From contig CAZGQY010000051.1 of NCBI GenBank assembly GCA_964528035.1, positions 1-22,567 on the forward strand: a DNA stretch of 22,567 bases. The letters are read 5' to 3'. This stretch comes from CAZGQY01 sp964528035 (GTDB lineage Bacteria > Pseudomonadota > Gammaproteobacteria > Methylococcales > UBA1147). Positions 1 through 8,893 of the stretch are shown here, piece after piece (the stretch's first letter is position 1; the number at the start of each line of letters is the position of its first letter). Under the pieces are notes generated by a model, which worked only from the letters and a program-made list of their open reading frames with translations, had not been told where the DNA came from and did not search any database. The position numbers were made by a program, and so were the translations under genes.

Positions 1-1
1 G

Positions 2-103
2 GACAATAAGACAAGTCAAGATTCGTATATTATTGAATCCTCGCTCCTTAGTACTGACCGGCAATTCATCTGTTGTAAGAATTTCGATTTGATAATATTA
101 TAA
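2..103 (+). CDS. Possible C-terminal tail of an upstream gene (partial)
   Basis: One forward frame is open from the window edge for 33 codons and ends with TAA at 101-103. A strong intrinsic terminator begins 15 bases later, which is the layout expected for the end of a transcribed gene. The predicted tail is serine- and isoleucine-rich, ends in hydrophobic residues (FDLIIL), and matches no family I recognise. In AT-rich DNA an open frame of this length can occur by chance, so the terminator is the main support. Confidence 0.3.
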   Translation, partial: DNKTSQDSYIIESSLLSTDRQFICCKNFDLIIL

Positions 104-118
104 CTACGATCAAAATAG

Positions 119-147
119 AAAAGCTCATCGTTCGATGGGCTTTTTTT
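119..147 (+). terminator. Rho-independent terminator
   Basis: A hairpin pairs AAAAGCTCAT with ATGGGCTTTT around the loop CGTTCG (one G-T pair) and runs into a seven-T tract at 141-147. It would end transcription of a gene reading in from the left edge. The matching A-run on the 5' side means it could also act weakly in the other direction. Confidence 0.8.
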
Positions 148-149
148 CG

Positions 150-178
150 TTGACAGTTATTTATATGCGTATTATTGT
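150..178 (+). promoter_or_regulatory. Candidate sigma70 promoter for the aminotransferase gene
   Basis: A perfect -35 box TTGACA lies at 150-155. It is followed by a 17-base spacer and TATTGT at 173-178, which matches the -10 consensus at four of six positions. It sits just after the terminator and about 200 bases before the aminotransferase start, so the mRNA would have a long leader. I found no leader peptide or convincing attenuator in that leader. Confidence 0.45.
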
Positions 179-386
179 TACCGGTTTTGCCGAGATTCCT
201 AGAAATAATCTGTGATTTAATCCTGCTTTAATTTTCCGGATTCCGTAAATACACCCAAGGTCGCGCCGTTGTTTATTTTACGGGCTGCTTGTCAGTAACA
301 AGAGGTGGATGGCAATTTTACTAACAATACGCATTGGTGTCAGTATCGAATGTTGTATCAGAAACGCATGACCTAAAGAGTTTTGA
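179..386 (+). other. Long untranslated leader, no gene seen
   Basis: This stretch between the candidate promoter and the aminotransferase start holds no open frame with a ribosome binding site, and I recognise no riboswitch. It completes the coverage of the 386 bases before the first full gene. Confidence 0.4.
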
Positions 387-1571
387 ATGGAAGAATTTCC
401 AAGAATAAGTCGCCTGCCACCCTATGTTTTTAACATTGTAAATGAGTTGAAAGCCAAAGCCAGGTCACGTGGCGAAGACATTATCGATGTTGGCATGGGC
501 AACCCAGATCAACCGACTCCAAGTCATATTGTCGATAAATTAGTAGAATCTTCACGTCGAAAGGATACTCATCGGTATTCCGTTTCAAGAGGTATACCGC
601 GACTCCGCAAGGCGATTTGTAACTGGTATAAACGAAGATACCAAATTGATCTTGATTTTGATACAGAAGCCATTGTGACTATCGGCTCCAAGGAAGGTCT
701 GGCGCATCTGGCGCTGGCAACTGTGGGCCCGGGTGATGCGGTTCTGGTACCCAATCCTGCGTATCCCATTCATCCTTATGGGATGGTGATAGCCGGTGCA
801 GATATTCGTCATGTGCCGCTGATTCCGAATGTGGATTTTTTTTACGAATTAGAAAAAGCGATCGAAACATCCTGGCCAAAACCAAAAATGCTTTTACTTA
901 ATTTTCCGGGAAATCCTACCACCCAGTGTATTGGAATAGATTTTTTTGAAAAAATAATCGAAATAGCCAGAAAATATAAAATTTGGGTAGTTCATGATTT
1001 CGCCTATGCCGACATCGTTTTCGATGGTTATAAAGCACCCTCTATTCTTCAGGTACCCGGTGCCAAAGAGGTTGCAGTAGAATTCTTTTCTTTGTCTAAA
1101 AGTTATAATATGCCGGGCTGGCGTGTTGGATTTATGTGTGGAAATCCTGAGCTGGTTGCTGCGTTGTCGCGGATTAAATCATATCTGGATTATGGTACGT
1201 TTACCCCGATTCAGATTGCGGCGATATCGGCGTTGGAAGGACCACAGGATTGCGTCGCAGAAATTTGCGAATTGTATCATCGTCGTCGAAATGTACTTTG
1301 CGAGGGTTTAAATTCGATCGGTTGGGCTGTTGAAAAGCCAGCGGCTACAATGTTTGTATGGGCTCCCATACCAGAGCAGTTTCGTGCTATGGGTTCACTT
1401 GAATTTTCCAAAAAAATGTTGGCAGAAGCAAAAGTTGCTGTTTCCCCGGGAGTTGGTTTTGGCCAATACGGCGACGACCATGTGCGTTTCAGTCTTATAG
1501 AAAATGAACATCGAACGCGACAGGCTCTCCGAGGAATTCGGAATATGCTACGCGATGTTAAATCTGTATAA
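387..1571 (+). CDS. alaC: Class I/II PLP-dependent aminotransferase, AlaC type (glutamate-pyruvate)
   Basis: This 394-residue cytosolic enzyme has the full length and hallmarks of a fold-type I aminotransferase. AlaC members move an amino group between glutamate and pyruvate to make alanine. Visible landmarks are the substrate-side motif GMGNPDQPTP (36-45), the Asn of FPGNPT (N176), D204 and Y207 in HDFAYAD, the PLP lysine K238 in SLSKSYNMPGWR, and the carboxylate-binding arginine R367 in HVRFSL. The opening EEFPRISRLPPYVF and the NMPGWRVGF stretch are typical of the AlaC (YfdZ) subgroup, separating it from AspC. The ATG at 387 is preceded by an AAAGAG stretch. It lies 33 bases before hom and is probably co-transcribed with it. 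The exact substrate is inferred from family resemblance. Confidence 0.88.
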   Translation: MEEFPRISRLPPYVFNIVNELKAKARSRGEDIIDVGMGNPDQPTPSHIVDKLVESSRRKDTHRYSVSRGIPRLRKAICNWYKRRYQIDLDFDTEAIVTIGSKEGLAHLALATVGPGDAVLVPNPAYPIHPYGMVIAGADIRHVPLIPNVDFFYELEKAIETSWPKPKMLLLNFPGNPTTQCIGIDFFEKIIEIARKYKIWVVHDFAYADIVFDGYKAPSILQVPGAKEVAVEFFSLSKSYNMPGWRVGFMCGNPELVAALSRIKSYLDYGTFTPIQIAAISALEGPQDCVAEICELYHRRRNVLCEGLNSIGWAVEKPAATMFVWAPIPEQFRAMGSLEFSKKMLAEAKVAVSPGVGFGQYGDDHVRFSLIENEHRTRQALRGIRNMLRDVKSV

Positions 1572-1604
1572 TCCCTGGATTTTAGCGGCTTTTGGAGTCA
1601 TAGA

Positions 1605-2915
1605 TTGAAACCGGTTAAAGTTGGGTTGCTTGGTTTAGGTACCGTTGGTGGCGGTACTGTCAATGTGTTAAAGAGGAATTCGGATGAAATTTCTCGGCGC
1701 GCAGGTCGCCAAATTTCAGTTGTAAAAGCGTCGACGCGTGATCTTAGTCGTGAAAGAATCTGCGATATTCAGGGTATTCAGTTGGTAACCGACCCGTTTG
1801 ATGTGGTTTCTGATAGTGAAATAGATATTGTTGTTGAATTGATTGGTGGCGAGACCTTATCGAAACAGTTGGTCGTTACCGCTATAGAAAACGGCAAGCA
1901 TGTTGTTACCGCGAATAAAGCATTGATCGCATTACACGGAAATGAAATCTTTGAACTGGCCAGTTCAAAAGGTGTTATGGTTGCGTTCGAAGCGGCGGTT
2001 GCTGGCGGTATTCCTATAATCAAGGCGATTCGAGAAGGATTAACCGGGAACCAGGTAAAATGGTTGGCTGGGATTATCAACGGAACAGGCAATTTTATTT
2101 TGACTGAAATGCGTGATAAAGGGCGAGATTTTGCCGATGTGCTGGCAGAGGCTCAATCCCTTGGTTATGCTGAGGCTGATCCGACTTTTGATGTGGAAGG
2201 CATCGATGCTGCGCATAAACTGACGATACTTGCGGCGATTGCGTTCGGTATCCCTCTGCAATTTGACAGAGTGTATACAGAAGGTATTACCGGGATTACA
2301 CAAGATGATGTTGGCTATGCGGAGGAGTTGGGATATCGTATCAAACACCTCGGAATTGCCAGAAAAAACTCAGTGGGTATCGAACTACGGGTACACCCCA
2401 CATTGATCCCTGAACGGCGATTAATCGCTAATGTAGACGGCGTGAAAAATGCAGTTTTAGTGCAGGGGGATGCTGTTGGGCCAACTCTATATTATGGTGC
2501 GGGTGCCGGTTCGGAACCCACCGCATCAGCGGTTGTAGCGGATATTGTTGATGTGGTCAGAACGATGACCAGTGATCCTGAAAATCGTGTTCCACATCTT
2601 GCATTTCAGCCGGATTTACTGCATGACACGCCCGTTTGTGGAATCAACGATATTCATACAGCCTATTATTTGCGCTTAACAGCGGAAGATAAGCCCGGAG
2701 TGCTTGCTGATGTTACTCGTATTCTTGCCAGTCACAGCATTTCGATCGAGGCAATCATTCAGAAAGAATCTATCGAGGGTGATTTGAATCTTCCAGTGAT
2801 CATATTAACCCACAGTGTTTTTGAACGTGAGATGAATGCAGCGATTCACGAGATTGAGAATTTATCTTCAATCGAAGGCCAGGTGCATCGAATTCGCATG
2901 GAAACGCTGGGTTAG
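1605..2915 (+). CDS. hom: Homoserine dehydrogenase with C-terminal ACT domain
   Basis: The enzyme reduces aspartate-semialdehyde to homoserine, the branch point to threonine and methionine. The 436-residue length matches the monofunctional family. The N-terminal Rossmann fold shows GLLGLGTVGGGTV (7-19). The catalytic region has TANKALI (K105), the NGTGNFILTEM motif (159-169) and DVEGIDAAHKL with K205. An ACT domain begins near residue 355 (YYLRLTAEDKPGVLADV) and is the usual site of feedback control by threonine. The motif usually reads NGT-T/S-N-Y; here it is NGTGNF, a mild departure. The start is TTG at 1605, with GGAG about 10 bases upstream, because no ATG opens this frame before the nucleotide-binding motif. 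thrC follows after 148 bases. Confidence 0.93.
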   Translation: MKPVKVGLLGLGTVGGGTVNVLKRNSDEISRRAGRQISVVKASTRDLSRERICDIQGIQLVTDPFDVVSDSEIDIVVELIGGETLSKQLVVTAIENGKHVVTANKALIALHGNEIFELASSKGVMVAFEAAVAGGIPIIKAIREGLTGNQVKWLAGIINGTGNFILTEMRDKGRDFADVLAEAQSLGYAEADPTFDVEGIDAAHKLTILAAIAFGIPLQFDRVYTEGITGITQDDVGYAEELGYRIKHLGIARKNSVGIELRVHPTLIPERRLIANVDGVKNAVLVQGDAVGPTLYYGAGAGSEPTASAVVADIVDVVRTMTSDPENRVPHLAFQPDLLHDTPVCGINDIHTAYYLRLTAEDKPGVLADVTRILASHSISIEAIIQKESIEGDLNLPVIILTHSVFEREMNAAIHEIENLSSIEGQVHRIRMETLG

Positions 2916-3063
2916 GATGTTGTCAGATTAATTGGAATATGGGCCAGGATCCACTTTTCCGCAGTAGACTCTCTATTCTCGGACAGCTTTTTGACTGCTT
3001 GCTCAATGATCGTTTCTTCACCATAGTAGTAGTATAAATAAATAATTTAATTTCAATAATTCA

Positions 3064-4155
3064 ATGTCGAAAAATACACGATATACCGGGTTGATCGAGC
3101 GATATAAGGATCGCTTACCTGTTTCAGAATCCACTGTTCCTATTAGTCTTGGAGAAGGGAATACACCACTGATTCGAATAAAAAACATAGCGGATAGCGT
3201 TGCTAGGGATGTCGAACTCTATGTGAAATTCGATGGCTTAAATCCGACCGGTTCGTTTAAGGATCGCGGTATGACAATGGCTGTAACTAAAGCCGTAGAG
3301 CAGGGCAGCGAGGCGATCATTTGTGCCTCAACAGGGAATACGTCAGCGTCTGCCGCAGCCTATGCAGTTAGAGCGGGTATCAAAGCGTTTGTATTGATAC
3401 CTGATGGTAAAATTGCCTTGGGTAAATTGGCGCAAACGATGATGTATGGAGCAGTTATCATTCAGATTAAGGGGAATTTTGATGACGGCATGAGGTTGGT
3501 AAAAGAGGTCGCTGAGCACGCACCTGTGACTATCGTGAATTCAATTAACCCTTATCGAATCGAGGGTCAGAAAACCGCGGCCTTTGAAATTGTCGACGAA
3601 TTGGGAATGGCTCCCGATTATCATTGCTTACCGGTAGGCAATGCGGGTAATATCACCGCTTATTGGAAAGGGTATAGTGAATATTCGAGTTATTGCAACG
3701 GACAGCCTGCTGTTGTCAATTCGCGTCCAATTATGGCAGGTTATCAGGCTGCTGGTGCGGCTCCGTTTATTAAAGGCTCAATGGTAGATAACCCGGAAAC
3801 GGTTGCCACCGCAATTCGTATCGGTCATCCGCAATCCTGGGATTTTGCATGGCAAGCCCAAAAGGATTCGAATGGATGGTTTGATTGTTTTGAAGACAAA
3901 GCGATCCTAAGTGCTCAGAAATTACTTGCCGAACAAGAAGGGGTATTTTGTGAACCAGCTTCTGCTGTTTCTCTGGCGGGGGCATTACATGATCTGAAAT
4001 CAGGAAAAATCCCTGAGGGAAGCAAAATCGTGTGTACCTTAACGGGTAATGGCTTAAAAGATCCTGATACTGCAATTAACCAATGTGTTATGAAACCAGT
4101 GACGATTGAAGCGACCTTGGATTCGGTAAAACGAGCGATTTTAGATAAATTCTGA
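3064..4155 (+). CDS. thrC: Threonine synthase (short form)
   Basis: Threonine synthase converts O-phosphohomoserine to threonine, the last step of the pathway that Hom feeds. The 363-residue protein is a fold-type II PLP enzyme. GEGNTPL (30-36) is near the N terminus, the PLP lysine K66 sits in GSFKDRGM, CASTGNTSAS forms the substrate loop, and GNAGN binds the cofactor phosphate. Its length fits the compact threonine synthase class, not the roughly 430-residue E. coli type. It follows hom in the same orientation. The ATG at 3064 has no clear ribosome binding site in the AT-rich sequence before it, but the protein reads as complete from there. Confidence 0.92.
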   Translation: MSKNTRYTGLIERYKDRLPVSESTVPISLGEGNTPLIRIKNIADSVARDVELYVKFDGLNPTGSFKDRGMTMAVTKAVEQGSEAIICASTGNTSASAAAYAVRAGIKAFVLIPDGKIALGKLAQTMMYGAVIIQIKGNFDDGMRLVKEVAEHAPVTIVNSINPYRIEGQKTAAFEIVDELGMAPDYHCLPVGNAGNITAYWKGYSEYSSYCNGQPAVVNSRPIMAGYQAAGAAPFIKGSMVDNPETVATAIRIGHPQSWDFAWQAQKDSNGWFDCFEDKAILSAQKLLAEQEGVFCEPASAVSLAGALHDLKSGKIPEGSKIVCTLTGNGLKDPDTAINQCVMKPVTIEATLDSVKRAILDKF

Positions 4156-4313
4156 GGGATTTCTAAAATATATCCGGTTGCTGTGTCGAAATATCCATGG
4201 TTTTAGCGAATATTTTCCTTGTACTCGCATAACACAAGGTAATCTGATTATCTGCGCAAGTCTCTATATCAGTTACGGTTTTCCAAAAATCGTGAGCTAA
4301 CCTATTCGTCAAC

Positions 4314-6044
4314 ATGAAGAAAAAAATTGTCTCGCGACCTATTGTTGAAAGTTTTTCTAATTGGACATCAAATGTCCACCCGGTTTTACGACAAATTTAC
4401 CAATCGCGTAAGGTCGATAGTGAACAACAATTAAACTATTCACTGGCGTTGCTACCGAGCCCCGATTTATTTTCGGGTATGAGTGGGTTGGTCGAAATAC
4501 TGAGTAATTGTTTAAAAAATCAAAATAGCATTTTAATTGTCGCTGATTTCGATGCAGATGGAGCAACCAGTTGCGCGGTTGCGAAGCGGGGACTGGAGAT
4601 GCTGGGTGCGAATCGGGTTTCTTATATTGTACCGAATCGCTTCGAATTCGGTTACGGATTAACACCGGAAATCGTCGATATTGCTCGGCTTCAGGAACCC
4701 GAAGTGATCATTACAGTAGACAATGGGATTTCGAGTGTAGAAGGAGTCGAAGCAGCGCGTGAATATGGGATTAGGGTGCTCATTACGGATCATCATCTGC
4801 CAGGAAGTGAGTTACCCAGGGCCGACGCCATTGTAAATCCGAATATGCCTGGGGATAAATTCCCGAGTAAGTCTCTGGCGGGAGTCGGAGTTATATTCTA
4901 TGTTTTGTCAGCTCTTCGAAAAAAACTGCGTGAGAGTGCTTGGTTTCAAGAAAAAAATATCGCGGAACCCAATCTTGCGCAATTGTTGGATTTTGTTGCA
5001 TTGGGTACAGTCGCAGACGTCGTTCAACTCGATCATGTGAACCGAATTCTTGTCCATCAGGGATTAAAAAGGATTCAAAAAGGTGTGGCACATGTCGGAA
5101 TTCGAGCGATTCTTGACGTGGCAGCGCGCAATTACAGCAGCCTGGTGGCCTCTGATCTTGGCTTTGCGATCGGCCCTCGACTAAATGCGGCCGGGCGTTT
5201 AGATGATATGTCTTTAGGAATAGAATGTTTGCTAACGGACTCTGTGCAGGAAGCATCAGAGATTGCGAAAAAACTGGACGCGCTGAATCAGGAAAGAAAA
5301 AATATAGAGCTGCGTATGAAAGGTGAAGCTTTGGAGTTGCTGGAAACCATAAACACTGAGAATTCTGCCGAGATGCCCGCCGGAATATGTCTGTATGATG
5401 AACGATGGCATCAAGGTGTTGTAGGCATAATCGCTTCCCGGATCAAAGATCGTACCGGACGTCCGGTTATTGCATTCGCCACAGCGGAAACAGACACCAT
5501 AAAGGGGTCTGCTCGTTCAGTGCCCGGAATTCATATTCGTGATTTACTGAGCGAAATCGCAGCACTGAATCCGGAATTGCTGACTAAGTTTGGTGGGCAT
5601 GCAATGGCGGCAGGTTTGACGTTGCGTTTGTCGGATTATACGAAGTTTACATCACTCTTTTCAGAGGCCATTCAAAATGGCTACGCGGACAGAGCAAATG
5701 ATCAGCTACTCTATACGGATGGAGAATTGCAGGGAGATTTAATTACGCTGGAATTCGCAAATCTACTGGGAGAAGCCGGTCCCTGGGGACAGGGATTTAG
5801 TGAACCGGTTTTTGAAGGCTGTTTCGATGTTTTGGAATGTCGAATCTTGAAAGATGTGCATTTGAAATTTTCGTTGTGCGCGCAGCGTAGCAAGCAAATA
5901 CTCGATGCCATTGCATTTAATGTCGAAGATCCTGAATTCTGGCTCGAGCACGAATCAATAAGATTTGTTTACCGGTTGAATGTAAATGAATTCCGCAATC
6001 GTCAAACGGTACAGTTGATGGTTGAGTATATGGAGCCTTGTTAA
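4314..6044 (+). CDS. recJ: Single-stranded-DNA-specific exonuclease RecJ
   Basis: RecJ degrades single-stranded DNA 5' to 3' in recombinational repair (RecF pathway) and mismatch repair. At 576 residues it has the usual length. The DHH phosphoesterase motifs are in order: VADFDADGATS (76-86), ITVDNGISS (133-141), ITDHH (157-161) and GTVADVVQL (231-239). The linker helix with GPRLNAAGRL (287-296) leads to the DHHA1 half, with WHQGVVGIIASR (365-376) and GGHAMAAG (427-434). A C-terminal OB-like part completes the protein. The acidic and histidine metal ligands are all present. It lies 158 bases after thrC; that gap holds only a short hairpin (CCTTGT/ACAAGG) and no gene. Hom, ThrC and RecJ genes near each other are common in gammaproteobacteria. 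Confidence 0.95.
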   Translation: MKKKIVSRPIVESFSNWTSNVHPVLRQIYQSRKVDSEQQLNYSLALLPSPDLFSGMSGLVEILSNCLKNQNSILIVADFDADGATSCAVAKRGLEMLGANRVSYIVPNRFEFGYGLTPEIVDIARLQEPEVIITVDNGISSVEGVEAAREYGIRVLITDHHLPGSELPRADAIVNPNMPGDKFPSKSLAGVGVIFYVLSALRKKLRESAWFQEKNIAEPNLAQLLDFVALGTVADVVQLDHVNRILVHQGLKRIQKGVAHVGIRAILDVAARNYSSLVASDLGFAIGPRLNAAGRLDDMSLGIECLLTDSVQEASEIAKKLDALNQERKNIELRMKGEALELLETINTENSAEMPAGICLYDERWHQGVVGIIASRIKDRTGRPVIAFATAETDTIKGSARSVPGIHIRDLLSEIAALNPELLTKFGGHAMAAGLTLRLSDYTKFTSLFSEAIQNGYADRANDQLLYTDGELQGDLITLEFANLLGEAGPWGQGFSEPVFEGCFDVLECRILKDVHLKFSLCAQRSKQILDAIAFNVEDPEFWLEHESIRFVYRLNVNEFRNRQTVQLMVEYMEPC

Positions 6045-6258
6045 AGGGTTTTGTGTGATTTATCGCTAGAATAATTCGATTAGCAAGCACACATTGTTAA
6101 TTGGATGTGATTCCTGAACTGATTATTCCTTGTTTAAATAGGCTTACGGCCGCTTGTTCCTTAGATTATTTCGGAAATATGAGCGGATGGGGGTAATTTC
6201 CATCTTCAGACCACCTGATTGCCTGACAAAAAATGAACATGTTACAAATTTTTGTTGA

Positions 6259-6326
6259 CTGGCGTTGAGCCTGCGAAACCCTACAGGGTGGTTTGGTTAA
6301 TGCGGGGTTTCGTTCCTCAACGCCAG
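6259..6326. repeat. Nested inverted repeat between converging genes
   Basis: A perfect 11-base arm CTGGCGTTGAG (6259-6269) pairs with CTCAACGCCAG (6316-6326). Inside it CGAAACCC (6274-6281) pairs with GGGTTTCG (6305-6312), and a small CCCTACAGGG palindrome overlaps the inner left arm. It lies 214 bases after recJ and one base before the stop of the opposing J-protein gene. No T-tract follows on either strand, so it is not a classical intrinsic terminator. Confidence 0.7.
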
Positions 6327-6327
6327 C

Positions 6328-7077
6328 TTACCCTAACAAAACATCCTTAGCCTGATTAATTTTCGCGGCGAGATAATCTGAGCCACCGCGATCCGGGTGC
6401 AGTTTTTGAATTAGCCTGCGGTGAGCTTGTTTGATTTCATCATCCGAGGAATCAGGTTGTATGCCCAAAACTCTGTAGGCTTCGTCTTTGTTCATCGGGC
6501 CACTCTCTGTGACTGTTGCTCCATCCTGACGGGCGTCGCTTTTTAATAGTTCTCGCCACTCACTACTGTGCATTCTATCCAGATAAGCCTCAAGCAACTG
6601 TGCGGATTCCTGATCGTTTGCCATACATTCTTTATAAAATTCGACCAGTTGCTCCAGTGGCATTTGGTGAAGATGGTTTCCTGTAAACTGGCCTTCGAGC
6701 ACCTGGCCATCAAGTTCTCCGCTTTGATGGTCGAGCTGCATACGCAAAAAGCGCGCTTCCACGGTAGATTGATCGGATGTTTTATTGGTGGATGAAGATT
6801 CACGCGGTTTATGTCGCTTCCAAAGACTGTGCAGCAAAGGAGCAAAACGCAATAAATGGGGGAGGGATCTTACGATAATAGCCCCGGCAGCTCCGATCAG
6901 GGGGATCATCCAATTTAGTCGTCCACTAACCGCAAGCAAAACCAAAAAGCCGACTCCGATATAGATCGGAACGCCTTTTAACCAGGCCGAAATTTGGGAA
7001 GACGGTGTATTTAATAATCGCCGCACTAACCAGAGTGCGGCAATCAATACTGCGAGCACGAAAACTATGCGAATCAA
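6328..7077 (-). CDS. Membrane-anchored J-domain co-chaperone-like protein
   Basis: The 249-residue protein has two or three hydrophobic N-terminal segments (about 3-18, 38-52 and 54-72), a charged cytosolic middle, and a C-terminal J domain (about 197-249). The J domain has the essential HPD at 227-229 in QKLHPDRGG. J domains stimulate the ATPase of DnaK-type chaperones, so this protein probably recruits DnaK to the inner membrane. The arrangement resembles the Tim14/DjlA style (membrane segment first, J domain last), and no zinc or client-binding DnaJ domains are present. The start is TTG at 7077, overlapping the stop of the upstream VWA gene as TTGA, so translation is probably coupled. The client is unknown, but the partner gene is the obvious candidate. 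Confidence 0.75.
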   Translation of the reverse strand: MIRIVFVLAVLIAALWLVRRLLNTPSSQISAWLKGVPIYIGVGFLVLLAVSGRLNWMIPLIGAAGAIIVRSLPHLLRFAPLLHSLWKRHKPRESSSTNKTSDQSTVEARFLRMQLDHQSGELDGQVLEGQFTGNHLHQMPLEQLVEFYKECMANDQESAQLLEAYLDRMHSSEWRELLKSDARQDGATVTESGPMNKDEAYRVLGIQPDSSDDEIKQAHRRLIQKLHPDRGGSDYLAAKINQAKDVLLG

Positions 7078-7781
7078 GGCTTATATTTCGACATTTGGTG
7101 GCTTAATTTCAATACTGCTGCCCCCCTTGATTTACTGAAATCCTGCAAGGCTGATGGTCCAGCGGCAGCATAGACTGCAACTGCGCTCAATAGATCCTTT
7201 AGTTGTTGTGCACTATTCGCGTCAAATCGGCAATAAGCACCCCGACTTAAGGATGCAATTTGTTTAAACGCAGCTTCAGCTCCAGCGTCGAAACCTTCTT
7301 GAAACATGAATATGGGTACACCCAAAATACCGAATTGACCACTGATTCCACATAAATAGTCGACGCTTTCTTCGACGCAGTCGCCGATGAATACTATAGC
7401 ATCCACTTTTTTGCTCTGGGTTTCCTTTTTTCCGTGCTCCAGTACCCGTTTTATTTGAGTATAGCCACCCAGGCAAGTGACCTGGTTCATTTCTGATAAC
7501 AAATCCTGGGTATTATTTAGCCATGAACTCGCATAAAATTCGTCGTTCCCTCGGTAATGACAAAGCTGTATGTCCAAACCCCCTATTGCAGAGGTGGCTT
7601 GAAACATATTCGCTTGAATACTACGAGCCTGGCTCCAGGTGGGCTCTCGACTTGCAGTGGCGTCTATAGCAAATATAAGTCGGCCTTTACTCTGAACCGG
7701 TTTTATAATTTTTCTTTTAGCGACTTTATTAAGAAATTTATCAATTTCTATTTGGCTGGATTTAGTGGGTAGTTTTTGCAT
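7074..7781 (-). CDS. VWA-like (von Willebrand factor A) domain protein, unknown role
   Basis: The 235-residue cytosolic protein has the alternating hydrophobic strands of a VWA fold. The metal-site signature is variant: DATAS at 40-44 (usually DxSxS), a threonine at 108 in GGYTQI, and the aspartate of FIGD at 134. Metal binding is therefore plausible, with a Thr replacing the first Ser. There is no signal peptide and no membrane segment. VWA proteins usually mediate metal-dependent protein-protein contacts, often with AAA+ ATPases or chaperones. The ATG at 7781 opens a two-gene operon whose second gene, a membrane J-protein, overlaps its stop codon. The two products therefore probably work together. 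The family is clear by motif; the function is not known to me. Confidence 0.7.
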   Translation of the reverse strand: MQKLPTKSSQIEIDKFLNKVAKRKIIKPVQSKGRLIFAIDATASREPTWSQARSIQANMFQATSAIGGLDIQLCHYRGNDEFYASSWLNNTQDLLSEMNQVTCLGGYTQIKRVLEHGKKETQSKKVDAIVFIGDCVEESVDYLCGISGQFGILGVPIFMFQEGFDAGAEAAFKQIASLSRGAYCRFDANSAQQLKDLLSAVAVYAAAGPSALQDFSKSRGAAVLKLSHQMSKYKP

Positions 7782-8042
7782 GTGATTACAAAAAACAAGG
7801 GTTCAGGCTATTGTAAACCGAACCGGGAACTTAAAACATCCGTTATAATCCTATTTGGAATGTATCTACTCAGCGAGTATGGTGGTCAGGGTGCAGGCCA
7901 TTGAATGATTTGGATGGGTAAATACACCCATGTAATCTCTGCTGCAACGTTCTATTACAAAAGCCAATATTATCAATGATCTGTACCCTTAAATATTAGT
8001 CCTGAATAGGGGCCTCGAAATTTACTCTAAATACTATTGTCT

Positions 8043-8807
8043 ATGAAATTGATCTCGTGGAATGTAAATGGCATACGCGCCGTGCAAAAGAAAGGTTTTG
8101 AAGAATCTATTAAATGCCTCAATCCTGATGTTATCTGTCTTCAGGAGATCCGAGCTGAATCAGAGCAAATTGTTGAAGCAGTGGTTAACTTAAAAGATTA
8201 CCATGTGTTTTCGAATTCAGCTTTGCGCAAAGGGTATTCCGGCACGGCAATACTGACGAAAGTGCAACCACTTAAAGTCACCACCGGAATAGCAATTGAT
8301 GAACATGATCAGGAAGGACGAGTCATTACCGCTGAGTTTGAAAAATTTTATTTGGTTTCAGTCTATGTTCCAAACTCCGGGAATAAATTGGTACGTCTTG
8401 CTTACAGAAAAACATGGGATAGCGGTTTCCTGCAGTTTTTAAAAAATCTTGAACAGAATAAACCAGTCATCGTCTGTGGTGATTTTAACGTGGCTCATCA
8501 GGCAATCGATATTGCCCGCCCGAAAGCCAATTATAATAAAACGGCAGGTTATACCCAAAGCGAAATTGATGGTTTCAGCACATTCTTAAGCGCTGGTTTC
8601 GTTGATAGCTATCGTCATTTGTATCCAGATCAGGTTGAATATAGTTGGTGGAGTTATAGAGCCAACGCCCGCGCCAAGAATATAGGCTGGCGTATTGATT
8701 ATTGTATAGCCTCATCGAGTTTAACGAAAACCATCCAGGACGCTTTTATATTGACCGAAGTTCTGGGGTCGGATCATTGTCCGGTAGGGCTGGAGATTGC
8801 CTATTAA
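8043..8807 (+). CDS. xthA: Exodeoxyribonuclease III (ExoIII/ExoA family AP endonuclease)
   Basis: The enzyme cuts DNA at abasic sites and trims 3' ends in base excision repair. The 254-residue protein is complete: N7 in SWNVNGIR, E35 in ICLQEIR, Y108 in SVYVPNSG, D147 and N149 in CGDFNVAH, and the D244-H245 pair in GSDHCPV. These are the metal and catalytic residues of the exonuclease-endonuclease-phosphatase fold. I place the start at ATG 8043 because the protein then begins MKLISWNVNG as in relatives; a TTG two codons earlier (8037) is also possible, and neither has a clear ribosome binding site. A TATAAT at 7844-7849 may be a promoter element, but I see no good -35 at normal spacing. It diverges from the VWA operon. 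Confidence 0.93.
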   Translation: MKLISWNVNGIRAVQKKGFEESIKCLNPDVICLQEIRAESEQIVEAVVNLKDYHVFSNSALRKGYSGTAILTKVQPLKVTTGIAIDEHDQEGRVITAEFEKFYLVSVYVPNSGNKLVRLAYRKTWDSGFLQFLKNLEQNKPVIVCGDFNVAHQAIDIARPKANYNKTAGYTQSEIDGFSTFLSAGFVDSYRHLYPDQVEYSWWSYRANARAKNIGWRIDYCIASSSLTKTIQDAFILTEVLGSDHCPVGLEIAY

Positions 8808-8865
8808 AATTCCTACTGCAGAGTTAGGTCGGATATTCGCCACATATGATTTGATGGTTAAGACA

Positions 8866-8893
8866 TTGCCAAAGCGGGTGAGGTATTTATAAT
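8866..8893 (+). promoter_or_regulatory. Sigma70-type promoter for the small exported protein
   Basis: TTGCCA (five of six matches to the -35 consensus) at 8866-8871 and a perfect TATAAT at 8888-8893 are separated by 16 bases. No other gene lies between it and the ORF starting at 9037, so the small exported protein probably has its own promoter and a leader of roughly 135 bases. Confidence 0.6.

Noticed and set aside
8037..8042. TTG start two codons upstream for exonuclease III
   Set aside because: Family members begin with MKLISWNVNG, which fits the ATG at 8043. The TTG adds only two residues and has no better ribosome binding site.
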